From assembly GCF_002198115.1 (NCBI RefSeq), contig NZ_NGNR01000001.1, forward strand, positions 500,369 to 564,368: 64,000 bases of DNA. Reading direction: 5' to 3'. Position numbers and translations under genes: made by a program. A model generated the notes under the pieces. That model was given only the letters and a program-made list of their open reading frames with translations, made no database searches and was not told the DNA's origin. Source of the DNA: Robiginitalea sediminis. Its GTDB lineage: Bacteria; Bacteroidota; Bacteroidia; Flavobacteriales; Flavobacteriaceae. Below are positions 24,481 through 32,155 of this stretch, in pieces (position 1 is the stretch's first letter; every line of letters starts with the position of its first letter).

Positions 24481-25541
24481 AAAAGCCAATAAAAGTAGTC
24501 GTCGTAGGATGCGGGAATATGGGGACCAGCCATGCCCGGGCCTACCACCAACTGGAAGGATTTGAAATCGCAGGCCTGGTAAGCCGCCAACCCGAAAGCC
24601 GGGAGCGCCTTTCGAAAGAACTGGGCGGATACCCCACCTTCCCTACCCTCAGCGAGGCCCTTGCCGGCGGCCCGGTAGATGCCGTTTCGGTAAACACCTA
24701 CCCGGACACCCATGAGGTTTTGGTGGAAGAAGCCTTAAACCATGGCTGCCACGTGTTTGTGGAGAAACCCCTGGCCCTGACCGTGGAGGCCTCCCAGCAC
24801 CTGGTAGACCTGGCCCGAAACAAAGGCCTGAAAATGGTGGTTGGGTATATCCTGAGGGTGCACCCGGCCTGGGAAAAATTCGTGGAACTCGCGCGGGGGC
24901 TGGGCAAGCCCCTGGTGATGCGCATGAACCTGAACCAGCAGAGCTCGGGCCAGCAGTGGTATACCCATAAACAACTGATGCGCTCAATGTCTCCTATAGT
25001 AGACTGCGGGGTACATTATGTGGATATCATGTGCCTGATGACCCGGTCCAGGCCGGTTAGCGTAAGCGCCATTGGGGCGCGGCTCTCCGAAGAAATAGAC
25101 ACGGAGATGTACAACTATGGGCAGTTGCAGGTGCGTTTCGAAGACGGCTCCGTAGGGTGGTACGAGGCCGGGTGGGGACCCATGATGAGCGAAACAGCCT
25201 TTTTTGTAAAGGATGTTATCGGCCCTAAAGGCTGTGTTTCCATACAGGACTCGGAAAAAGGCGACTCCGACGATATTGAGGGCCACTCCAAAACGGGGAG
25301 CCTCCGGTTGCACCACAGCGCGCTGGACGGGTCCGGGCATTTCAGCCGGGAGGATGAAATCGTCAGTACGGCCGATGAGCCCGACCACGACGGGCTCTGC
25401 CTTTTGGAACAACAGCTGTTCCTCCGGGCCATCAGGGAGGACCTGGACATGGAGGACCACCTTACCGATGCGGTGAACAGCCTTAAAATAGTGCTGGCAG
25501 CCGATGCCTCGGCCCGAAGAGGAAAGACCATTTACCTGTAA
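24477..25541 (+). CDS. Gfo/Idh/MocA-family NAD(P)-dependent oxidoreductase
   Basis: The 354-residue protein opens with the Rossmann motif KVVVVGCGNMGTSHARAY and carries the family segment HVFVEKPLALTVEAS (EKP, catalytic Lys). It continues with VGYILRVHPAWEKFVELARG and a C-terminal alpha/beta domain containing the substrate-loop DCGVHYVDIMCLM, with His as a likely catalytic partner. The family oxidises or reduces sugars, inositols and sugar derivatives. It is translationally coupled to the PQQ dehydrogenase (ATGA overlap), which suggests that both act on the same carbohydrate pool. Substrate not predictable. Confidence 0.88.
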   Translation: MKKPIKVVVVGCGNMGTSHARAYHQLEGFEIAGLVSRQPESRERLSKELGGYPTFPTLSEALAGGPVDAVSVNTYPDTHEVLVEEALNHGCHVFVEKPLALTVEASQHLVDLARNKGLKMVVGYILRVHPAWEKFVELARGLGKPLVMRMNLNQQSSGQQWYTHKQLMRSMSPIVDCGVHYVDIMCLMTRSRPVSVSAIGARLSEEIDTEMYNYGQLQVRFEDGSVGWYEAGWGPMMSETAFFVKDVIGPKGCVSIQDSEKGDSDDIEGHSKTGSLRLHHSALDGSGHFSREDEIVSTADEPDHDGLCLLEQQLFLRAIREDLDMEDHLTDAVNSLKIVLAADASARRGKTIYL

Positions 25542-25629
25542 GTAACCGACTGGTTTTAAATCGATTAATCTTATGTTAATCCTGGGGTAATTTTTGGAAT
25601 TCCCAATTTTTTGGTTATATTATTTCACT

Positions 25630-26007
25630 ATGATAAAACCGGAAAAACAAGAAAACCAGGAGTTACTCGAAAAGTCGATCGAACATTTGCAGGCCCGGGG
25701 CTTCCAGAATATCAAAGCCGATATGGAAGGCTATGAGACCCCGAAATCCTTTATCAAAAAAAGTACAGGAAACCCGGTGACCCCGGATATTACCGCCACC
25801 AAAAATGGGCGGAAATACCTGTTTGACTTAAGCCTGAAATCGGACGCGCCTAAAAAACTGAAGTCGAAATGGCTTTTTCTGGACACCCTCAGCCGCTTGA
25901 AGTCGGACCGGTTCCGCATCATCACCTTCCGAGGGCATTACAAGTTTACCAACACTCTGTTGCAGGAACTTAACCTTGGGAATAAAGAGCCTATTAAGAT
26001 CAATTAA
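25630..26007 (+). CDS. Conserved-looking protein of unknown function (125 residues)
   Basis: I do not recognise this family. The soluble 125-residue protein has a helical N-terminus (KQENQELLEKSIEHLQARG), the segment TPDITATKNGRKYLFDLSLKSD and a basic C-terminal half (KLKSKWLFLDTLSRLKSDRFRI). The layout PD, then strand, then DxSxK loosely recalls a PD-(D/E)xK nuclease core, but the canonical (D/E)xK triad is not exact, so this is only a structural guess. ATG 25630 is chosen over the frame opening at 25594: a near-consensus TAATTTTTG (25587-25595) lies upstream. Its stop overlaps the convergent GNAT stop through TTAA. Confidence 0.65.
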   Translation: MIKPEKQENQELLEKSIEHLQARGFQNIKADMEGYETPKSFIKKSTGNPVTPDITATKNGRKYLFDLSLKSDAPKKLKSKWLFLDTLSRLKSDRFRIITFRGHYKFTNTLLQELNLGNKEPIKIN

Positions 26008-26453
26008 GAAGGCTTCTGCCGTATCATTTTAATGTGCGGGATCCCATCTTCCAGGTACTCCTCTCCTACGGCCCGGAAACCCAATTCCGCGTAAAACCGT
26101 CTTAGGTAGGATTGGGCGGAAAGGGCAATCTCTGTAGTGCCAAATCTCTTTTCGACGGCCTCCATGGTGGCGCGCATGATTTCCTTGGCCAACCCCAACC
26201 CCCGGTGTGACTCCCGGACAGAAACGCGGCCAATACTGGCCTGTTCCATATAGGCGCCCGGGGGAAAGGCGCGGGTATAAGCCGCGAGTTCCCCTTCCCG
26301 ATATCCCAGGATGTGCAGGGCTTCCAGGTCCTTCCCATCAGGATCCAGATAAATACACTCTTGCTCCACCACAAAAACAGCACTGCGAAGTTGCAGCAAA
26401 TCGTAGAGCTCAGATGGGGTTAAGGCCTCAAAGGTGCGGATCCGAATTTCCAT
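26004..26453 (-). CDS. GNAT-family N-acetyltransferase (ElaA-like)
   Basis: The 149-residue cytoplasmic protein resembles ElaA. It has an N-terminal LYDLLQLRSAVFVVEQECIY (the RxxVFVVEQ signature), then LHILGYREGELAAYTR, the acetyl-CoA site RVSVRESHRGLGLAKEIM (motif A, RxxGLG) and the final FYAELGFRAVGEEYLEDGIPHIKM (motif B). It should transfer acetyl from acetyl-CoA to a small amine; the substrate is unknown. The frame is open to 26468, but ATG 26453 sits one base after the CDF gene's stop, which fits coupled translation in a rpiB-CDF-GNAT operon. Confidence 0.87.
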   Translation of the reverse strand: MEIRIRTFEALTPSELYDLLQLRSAVFVVEQECIYLDPDGKDLEALHILGYREGELAAYTRAFPPGAYMEQASIGRVSVRESHRGLGLAKEIMRATMEAVEKRFGTTEIALSAQSYLRRFYAELGFRAVGEEYLEDGIPHIKMIRQKPS

Positions 26454-26454
26454 A

Positions 26455-27363
26455 TCAATCCTGGACAATTATCTGTTTACTGTCGCATTTTCCGAATTCC
26501 GGCTGGATATTGACATGGTTGATCCCGAATTCATGGTACACCTTATCCTCAATCTGCAACAAGATGGCATCGAATTCCGATAACCGGATATCTTTTTTGA
26601 AGTCAATATGGGCTTCGAGGTGTACCTCATCCTCATTGAGTTGCCAGATGTGTACGTGGTGTACGTTTTTAATGGATTCCAGGGAGCTGATGGCGGCCAC
26701 AATTTCCTTAACCTTAATACTATCCGGGGTAAAAAGCATCAACACCCGGGTTGAGGAGCGCAGCAGGTCGTATCCCATATAGATCAGGTATAGCCCGATA
26801 AGGACGGTTAACAGCGGATCGATCCAATACCAGCCAAAAAAATACATCAGGATACCCCCAACCAGGACGGCTACGGAGGCGAGCATGTCAGTAAATAAAT
26901 GCAGGTAAGCCGAACGCATATTCATATTGCCTTTGGCTGTACTCCTAAGCAACCAGACACTGAAACCGTTTGCGGCGATACCCAGCAGAGACAGGCTTAT
27001 CACAATACCAGACCCGACCGTTTCAGGCTCCAGAAAGCGCTCCACTGCTTCTTTAATGAGAAGAATAGCTACCACTAATAAGGAGGCCGAGTTTACAAAT
27101 GCCGCAATAATCTCAGCGCGCTTATATCCGAAAGTCCGGTTGGAGGAAGCCTCTTTTCTGCCCAGGCGGTTGGCCACATAACTGATGACCAACGATAAGA
27201 CATCGCTGAAGTTGTGGAGGGCATCCGAAAGCAGGGCTAAGCTGCCAGAAATGATACCCCCTACCACCTGGGCAGCAGTGATAAGGATATTCAGCAGGAT
27301 GGTCAGCAGCAGGTTCCGACCCTGAACTTCCTTATGGTGATGATGATGGTGGTGCTGTGCCAT
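26455..27363 (-). CDS. Cation diffusion facilitator (CzcD/ZnT-type metal exporter) with His-rich N-terminus
   Basis: The 302-residue inner-membrane protein has six hydrophobic helices and a cytoplasmic ferredoxin-like C-terminal domain. The intramembrane zinc site is clear: SDALHNFSDV (Asp, His, Asp region in helix 2) and HLFTDMLASV (His, Asp in helix 5). The C-terminal domain carries HHVHIWQL and LEAHIDFK. The N-terminus has seven consecutive His right after MAQ, likely a cytoplasmic metal sensor or buffer. The family exports Zn, Co, Cd or Fe in exchange for protons. It lies between rpiB and the GNAT gene on the same strand. Confidence 0.92.
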   Translation of the reverse strand: MAQHHHHHHHKEVQGRNLLLTILLNILITAAQVVGGIISGSLALLSDALHNFSDVLSLVISYVANRLGRKEASSNRTFGYKRAEIIAAFVNSASLLVVAILLIKEAVERFLEPETVGSGIVISLSLLGIAANGFSVWLLRSTAKGNMNMRSAYLHLFTDMLASVAVLVGGILMYFFGWYWIDPLLTVLIGLYLIYMGYDLLRSSTRVLMLFTPDSIKVKEIVAAISSLESIKNVHHVHIWQLNEDEVHLEAHIDFKKDIRLSEFDAILLQIEDKVYHEFGINHVNIQPEFGKCDSKQIIVQD

Positions 27364-27392
27364 AGTCCCCCGGCAGCGGCATTACCGCAAGG

Positions 27393-27824
27393 TTAGTAAC
27401 ATGGAATTTTGTCTATCCGGCGCTGGTGCCTCCCGCCTTCGAAAGGGGTGTTCAGGAATGTACGAACCATTTCAAGGGCCTGGGGGATGGCGATAAACCG
27501 CGCCGGCAGGCTTAGTATATTGGCGTTGTTATGCTCCCTGGCCAGGGATACGATCTCCTTGTTCCAGCAAAGGGCAGCACGGATCTCCTGGTGTTTGTTT
27601 GCCGTCATAGCAGCCCCGTTTCCGCTTCCGCAGATGATAATGCCCCAATCGGCCTCGCCTGTGGCTACCTCTTTAGCAACCGGGTGGATAAAATCCGCAT
27701 AGTCCACCGCATCGGTACCATCGGTACCGTAATTGCTTACTTCTATATCCATGGATTTCAACAGGCCTACAATAGCCAGTTTATAGTCGGTACCGGCGTG
27801 GTCATTTCCAATAGCTATTTTCAT
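27393..27824 (-). CDS. rpiB: Ribose-5-phosphate isomerase B
   Basis: The 143-residue enzyme interconverts ribose 5-phosphate and ribulose 5-phosphate in the pentose phosphate pathway. It shows the RpiB/LacA signatures KIAIGNDHAGTDYK, VDYADFIHPVAKEV, WGIIICGSGNGAAM (catalytic Cys) and AREHNNANILSLPARFI. The frame is open to 27878, but ATG 27824 gives the standard MKIAIGNDHAG start. A TACCTTTA element (27858-27851, minus) is the best -7 candidate. It appears to lead the rpiB-CDF-GNAT run. Upstream lies a 600-base AT-rich gap. Confidence 0.93.
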   Translation of the reverse strand: MKIAIGNDHAGTDYKLAIVGLLKSMDIEVSNYGTDGTDAVDYADFIHPVAKEVATGEADWGIIICGSGNGAAMTANKHQEIRAALCWNKEIVSLAREHNNANILSLPARFIAIPQALEMVRTFLNTPFEGGRHQRRIDKIPCY

Positions 27825-28263
27825 GGTAAAGTCATTTGAGGAATACCTGGTAAAGGTACAAAACCCTTTGATTTCCACCCCCTGGCAGATACGGTATTAC
27901 GTAAACGTAACGCGGGATAAACACCTGGTTAAAAAGTTGTACACTCAGGTGAAGAAGCTGTTGAGAAAATGCTTGAAAATAATGATAACCCTATTTTGAA
28001 AATCGACCTAAAAATCGCATTACAGATTCCATACCTAACAATCAAGACTAAATTATCAGCATTTTTGAAGAACTCATCCCACAATTCAACCCTGAAATAA
28101 ACAGTCATAATAGGTGAAAGTTTTCCCATATTTCGGTTTATAACCACTTCCGTTAATCGTTAATATAAATCCTAACATTCAGGAAATGAAGTTGGAGTAG
28201 CACTAACATTGTGTTTACAATTTCTTAATATCTGAATAAGCAAACCAGAATTCAAATAGTTCT

Positions 28264-28296
28264 ACACCCTATCAACACCCTATCATTATCCCTATT
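28264..28296. repeat. 11-base tandem repeat
   Basis: ACACCCTATCA occurs twice back to back (28264-28274, 28275-28285) and a third degenerate copy, TTATCCCTATT, follows (28286-28296). A related ATAACCCTATT occurs near 27985. The 11-base spacing would place the copies on the same face of the helix. Confidence 0.6.
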
Positions 28297-28346
28297 TTTT
28301 AAAGATTTGAAAAAAGAAAAAATGAAATATGATTGATAATTGTTTA

Positions 28347-28367
28347 CAGTGTACAGGCGGTACACTG
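28347..28367. repeat. Inverted repeat upstream of rnr
   Basis: CAGTGTAC (28347-28354) and GTACACTG (28360-28367) are perfect inverted copies with a 5-base spacer, 32 bases before the rnr -7 element. GTACACT recurs near 27938. This fits a dimeric regulator site; no regulator is identified. Confidence 0.5.
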
Positions 28368-28398
28368 GCAGGAACCATAACCCTACCGATATAATTCG

Positions 28399-28406
28399 TA
28401 ATTTTG
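28399..28406 (+). promoter_or_regulatory. rnr -7 element
   Basis: TAATTTTG fits TAnnTTTG exactly and is 18 bases before the ATG at 28425. There is no clear TTG at the usual distance, so an activator at the inverted repeat 28347-28367 is conceivable. Confidence 0.5.
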
Positions 28407-28424
28407 CGTGAAAGTCGATCCTTA

Positions 28425-30608
28425 ATGTCGAAGAAGAAGAAGCGGGCGAAGAATCACCTGACCAATGAAGTTACCAAGGGAATATTTAGCGTACTCGAAA
28501 AAGAACCCCGCAAAAGCTTCAATTACAAACAAATAGCAGCTCAGCTGCAACTCTCTACCCCGGAAGAGCGCAATCTGCTTATCAAACGCCTGGGGCAACT
28601 TACCCAGAAAAAGCGGATAGAAGAGACCTCCAGAGGGAAATACAAGGCCATTTTTGTCCCTACTACGTATGTGGGGACGGTCGATATGAATTCCCAGGGG
28701 AATGCCTATATCGGAACCGAAGAACTGGACGACGATATTTTTGTGAGCTACCCGAACCTGAACCGCGCCTTCCACGGGGATACCGTAGAGGTACAGTTGT
28801 TCCAGAAGCGGCGCCAGAGCAGGCCAGAAGGTAAAATTACGCGGATCGTAAAGCGCAGGAAAACCTCCTTTGTAGGGGTGGTGGATACGTATAAATCCTT
28901 TGCATTTGTCCGGCCAACAGACTCCCGGATGTACACCGATATTTTCGTCTCCCTGAAGGACCTTTCCGGGGCGAAGGAGCACGAAAAGGTAATCGTGGAG
29001 TTGGTCAGCTGGCCGGAGGATGCAGATTCTCCCTTTGGCCGTGTGGTGGAAGTCCTCGGGATACCCGGGGAACACGATACCGAAATCCATTCCATTCTGG
29101 CCGAATACGGCCTGCCTCTTGCCTTTCCGCCGGAGGTAGAGGCAGATGCCAATAATCTCGATACGCGGATACGCGAAGAAGAGGTTGAAAAGCGTCGGGA
29201 TTTCAGGGATGTCCTGACTTTTACCATAGACCCAAAGGATGCCAAGGATTTTGACGACGCCCTTTCTTTCCGGAGATTGGAAGGTGGGGATATTGAGGTA
29301 GGCATCCATATTGCCGATGTATCCCATTACGTGCAGCCCGGGACCCTTTTGGAGGAGGAAGCCTATAACCGCGCTACCTCTGTTTACCTGGTGGACCGCG
29401 TGGTGCCCATGCTCCCGGAAATCCTCTCCAATAATGCCTGTTCCCTCCGGCCCCGGGAAGACAAGTACACCTTTTCCGCAGTTTTTGTGCTGGACCAGCA
29501 TGCCAAGGTTAAAAATCAGTGGTTTGGGCGCACGGCTATTCACTCGGATGAGCGTTTTGCCTACGAGGAAGCCCAGCATATCATCGAAACGGGGAAAGGA
29601 GAAATACCGGATTCCGTTTCCATACGCGAAGGGGCTTACACCGTTCAGGAGGAAATTGTGGATGCGATAACGACCCTGGATAAACTCGCCAAGATCATGC
29701 GGAAGAAACGCATGGACTACGGGGCAATTTCCTTCGACAAGGTAGAAGTGAAATTTAACCTGGACGAAGACAACGAACCCATTGGGGTTTTCTTCAAGGA
29801 AAGCAAGGATGCCAATAAGCTCATCGAGGAATTTATGTTGCTCGCCAACCGGAAAGTGGCGGAATTCATCGGGAAGCAACAACCGGAGAAAACCTTTATT
29901 TACCGGATCCACGACCGGCCGGATGAGGATAAACTAATGGCCCTCAACGGGATTGTCAAACGATTTGGACACAACCTGGATTTCCGGAGCGAAAAGGCCC
30001 TGAGCCAGTCCCTGAACCAGTTGCTGGAGGACGTAAAGGGCCGCAAAGAACAAAACCTGGTAGACACCCTGGCCATCCGCAGTATGAGCAAGGCGGTTTA
30101 CAGTACGGATAATATCGGGCATTACGGGCTTGCCTTTAAATATTACACCCATTTCACCTCTCCTATCAGGAGGTATCCGGATGTTATGGTCCACCGCTTG
30201 CTGGATCATTATCTGAGTGGAGGGAAAACCCCGGCAGCCGGGCCTTACCAGGAACAGGCCAAGCATTCCTCCGAACGGGAGAATCTGGCGGCCAATGCCG
30301 AACGGGATTCGGTGAAGTATATGCAGATCAAATTCATGGAAGACCACCGGGACAAAGAGTTCGACGGGGTTATTTCCGGGGTGACTGAATGGGGTATTTA
30401 TGTGGAGATCGTCGAAAACAAGTGTGAAGGGATGATCCGGATCCGGGATTTAAAGGATGATTATTATACCTTTGATGAAAGGCAGTATGCCCTGGTTGGC
30501 GAACGAAAGGGCCAGGTCTATCAATTGGGAGATGAAGTCCGGGTTATGGTCAAGCACACCGACCTGATCAAAAGACACCTGGATTTTACCCTTATCGGTA
30601 AACGCTAG
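28425..30608 (+). CDS. rnr: Ribonuclease R
   Basis: The 727-residue 3'-5' exoribonuclease degrades structured RNA. It has a Lys-rich N-terminus (SKKKKRAKNH), a winged-helix-like segment at about 15-65 and cold-shock domains at about 75-230 (GTVDMNSQGNAYI). The RNB catalytic domain at about 240-590 contains FTIDPKDAKDFDDALSF with the metal Asp residues and HIADVSHYVQPGTLLEEEA. A C-terminal S1 domain lies at about 635-720 (DGVISGVTEWGIYVEI). Length is as usual for Bacteroidota RNase R. ATG 28425 is chosen over the TTG-opened frame at 28404 because the -7 element overlaps the latter. Confidence 0.95.
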   Translation: MSKKKKRAKNHLTNEVTKGIFSVLEKEPRKSFNYKQIAAQLQLSTPEERNLLIKRLGQLTQKKRIEETSRGKYKAIFVPTTYVGTVDMNSQGNAYIGTEELDDDIFVSYPNLNRAFHGDTVEVQLFQKRRQSRPEGKITRIVKRRKTSFVGVVDTYKSFAFVRPTDSRMYTDIFVSLKDLSGAKEHEKVIVELVSWPEDADSPFGRVVEVLGIPGEHDTEIHSILAEYGLPLAFPPEVEADANNLDTRIREEEVEKRRDFRDVLTFTIDPKDAKDFDDALSFRRLEGGDIEVGIHIADVSHYVQPGTLLEEEAYNRATSVYLVDRVVPMLPEILSNNACSLRPREDKYTFSAVFVLDQHAKVKNQWFGRTAIHSDERFAYEEAQHIIETGKGEIPDSVSIREGAYTVQEEIVDAITTLDKLAKIMRKKRMDYGAISFDKVEVKFNLDEDNEPIGVFFKESKDANKLIEEFMLLANRKVAEFIGKQQPEKTFIYRIHDRPDEDKLMALNGIVKRFGHNLDFRSEKALSQSLNQLLEDVKGRKEQNLVDTLAIRSMSKAVYSTDNIGHYGLAFKYYTHFTSPIRRYPDVMVHRLLDHYLSGGKTPAAGPYQEQAKHSSERENLAANAERDSVKYMQIKFMEDHRDKEFDGVISGVTEWGIYVEIVENKCEGMIRIRDLKDDYYTFDERQYALVGERKGQVYQLGDEVRVMVKHTDLIKRHLDFTLIGKR

Positions 30609-30638
30609 GGGTACTGGCAACACTGACAATGTATTCGT

Positions 30639-31331
30639 ATGGGTGGTAACAAGACAAGGTTTGTCGTAGCATTACTCCTGTTGGTTGGCGGGGCCAGGGC
30701 AACGTCCCAATCCGGTACCATTACCCATACCCTCGACTCCTATAACGAAATCAAGGTCTTTGACGGAATATCGGTCAAGCTTATTCCTGCGGATAAAGAT
30801 GAAGCGGTAGTCCGCGGCCAGGATACCGACAAGGTAGCTGTTGTCAATACCGGTGGGGTATTGAAAATCAGGATGGAAATCACCCGGATTTTCAGTGGTT
30901 ACCAAACCTTTGTGGATGTGTATTACACCCGTGCCCCTAAAATAATAGACGTTAACGAAGACGCGCTGATTCAGACCGAGTCGGTTATCCGGCAGGATGT
31001 TTTGGAAGTAAAGGCCCAGGAAGGGGGCGAGGTCCGTGTAAAAGCGGAGGTCACCCAGTTCCTGGTCAAAGCCGTTACCGGGGGTATTATTAGTGCATCA
31101 GGAACCTCTAAAAACCAGGATGTACAGATCAATACCGGGGGGATCTACCACGGGAAGGAATTCCGAACAGGCCTCTGTACCGTGAATGTCAATGCCGGTT
31201 CTACAGCAGAAATCCACGCCTCGGATTACGTGCAGGCTTCGGTTAAGGCAGGCGGCAAAGTCTTTGTCTACGGGAACCCGGCAAAAATGGACGAGAAAAC
31301 GGTGTTCGGAGGAACCATAAAACGCATGTAA
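30639..31331 (+). CDS. Exported GIN-domain (DUF2807) protein
   Basis: The 230-residue protein has an N-terminal signal (FVVALLLLVGGARATSQ) followed by a single GIN/DUF2807 domain. Typical segments are YNEIKVFDGISVKLIPADKDEAVVRG, VNTGGVLKIRM, LEVKAQEGGEVRVKA and INTGGIYHGKEF. GIN proteins form right-handed parallel beta structures with regular Gly/Asn turns and are common on Bacteroidota cell surfaces; adhesion is proposed, not proven. The next gene starts 3 bases after its stop with GTG, so the two are probably co-transcribed. Confidence 0.85.
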   Translation: MGGNKTRFVVALLLLVGGARATSQSGTITHTLDSYNEIKVFDGISVKLIPADKDEAVVRGQDTDKVAVVNTGGVLKIRMEITRIFSGYQTFVDVYYTRAPKIIDVNEDALIQTESVIRQDVLEVKAQEGGEVRVKAEVTQFLVKAVTGGIISASGTSKNQDVQINTGGIYHGKEFRTGLCTVNVNAGSTAEIHASDYVQASVKAGGKVFVYGNPAKMDEKTVFGGTIKRM

Positions 31332-31333
31332 GG

Positions 31334-32002
31334 GTGATTTGGGACGACATACAGGCGGCAATACCACTGGGGTTTTTGTTGAGCTTCATGATCGGCCCTG
31401 TTTTCTTTGTACTGCTCGAAACCAGCGCCACCAAAGGCTTCCGTGCAGGATTAAGTTTGGATTTGGGTGTAGTCCTTGCCGATGTGCTTTTTATCCTTAT
31501 TGCCTATTTCAGTAGTTTTCAACTCCTGGAAAACCTCAGCAACCAACCCGGTTTGTATGTCTTTGGGGGGGTCATCCTGCTGGTTTACGGGATGACGACG
31601 GTATTCCGTTCGGACTTCAAGGAAAAAAAACCCCATTTTGTGACCCGTGGGACGGATTACCTGGGGCTTATGGTAAAGGGCTTCCTGTTGAATTTCATCA
31701 ATATAGGCGTTCTGGTGTTCTGGCTGGGGATTATCATAATTGTGGGTCCCAGCCTGGAGAACGAGCCCAACCGCCTTATTACTTTTTTCGGGGCCATGCT
31801 GGCCACCTATCTCATCACCGATATTGTGAAGATTATCCTGGCCAAGCAACTGCGCAGCAAACTCACGCGCAGGCGCATCTACTGGGCCAAAAAAATTCTG
31901 GGCATCATCCTGGTTATTTGCGGCATTGTCCTGATTGTGGAAGGGTTCCTTCCCAAGGAGCGGTGGTCCATTGAACAGGGTATTGAAATGATGCGCGAAT
32001 AA
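31334..32002 (+). CDS. LysE-family exporter
   Basis: The 222-residue membrane protein has about six hydrophobic helices. It carries the LysE/RhtB marks GFLLSFMIGPVFFVLLETS and GFRAGLSLDLGVVLADVLFI near the N-terminus and KGFLLNFINIGVLVFWLGI midway. The family exports amino acids or small metabolites by proton antiport; the substrate is unknown. The start is GTG at 31334, 3 bases after the GIN gene. The C-terminus is followed immediately by a palindromic terminator shared with the convergent tRNA-Cys. Confidence 0.82.
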   Translation: MIWDDIQAAIPLGFLLSFMIGPVFFVLLETSATKGFRAGLSLDLGVVLADVLFILIAYFSSFQLLENLSNQPGLYVFGGVILLVYGMTTVFRSDFKEKKPHFVTRGTDYLGLMVKGFLLNFINIGVLVFWLGIIIIVGPSLENEPNRLITFFGAMLATYLITDIVKIILAKQLRSKLTRRRIYWAKKILGIILVICGIVLIVEGFLPKERWSIEQGIEMMRE

Positions 32003-32004
32003 AA

Positions 32005-32030
32005 AAACCCCGGGAAATTTCCCGGGGTTT
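32005..32030. terminator. Bidirectional palindromic terminator
   Basis: AAACCCCGGGAAA (32005-32017) and TTTCCCGGGGTTT (32018-32030) form a perfect 26-base palindrome between the LysE-type gene and tRNA-Cys. On the minus strand it is followed by seven T, so it serves the tRNA best. The plus-strand tail (TTTCTTCCTT) is weaker. Confidence 0.85.
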
Positions 32031-32040
32031 CTTCCTTCTG

Positions 32041-32111
32041 AGGCATCGAGCGGATTCGAACCGCTGTACAAGCTTTTGCAGAGCTGTGCCTAGCCACTCG
32101 GCCACGATGCC
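32041..32111 (-). tRNA. tRNA-Cys (GCA)
   Basis: The 71-nt minus-strand cloverleaf has acceptor GGCATCG paired with CGATGCC, anticodon loop CTGCAAA (GCA) on stem AGCTC/GAGCT-like pairing, T arm with TTCGAAT and discriminator T, as expected for tRNA-Cys. CCA is not encoded. It ends just before the palindromic terminator. Confidence 0.93.
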
Positions 32112-32155
32112 TTAAGGGATGGCAAAGTTAGTGTTTTTTCCATCCAACAGAAAAC

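Larger units (their letters stand above)
27825..28424. other. 600-base intergenic, strongly AT-rich interval
   Basis: This is the only gap over 300 bases in the window. Counted rows 27961-28020 and 28201-28260 contain 17 and 16 G+C of 60 (27-28%), against well over half in surrounding genes. It holds an 11-base tandem repeat, an 8+8 inverted repeat and the rnr promoter, listed separately. The best frame (27929-28147, minus, 72 residues) has no recognisable feature and I do not call it. No tRNA, hairpin-plus-T terminator or convincing DnaA-box cluster was found. Confidence 0.7.

Noticed and set aside
27331-27363. His7 segment as a cloning tag or vector artefact
   Set aside because: It lies in a native operon with mixed His codons, and CDF exporters commonly carry His-rich ends.
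27929-28147. 72-codon frame in the AT-rich gap before rnr
   Set aside because: It has no -7 element at a suitable place and no signal, motif or family. Frames of this length are expected in such a gap. A conserved frame in relatives would change this.
27825-28424. AT-rich interval as the replication origin
   Set aside because: No convincing cluster of DnaA boxes (TTATnCACA) was found, dnaA is not adjacent, and the parS-like sites are 33 kb away. The idea cannot be judged without whole-genome skew.
28422-29912. 496-codon frame antisense to rnr
   Set aside because: RNase R domains are complete on the plus strand, and the antisense frame has no start signal or motif.
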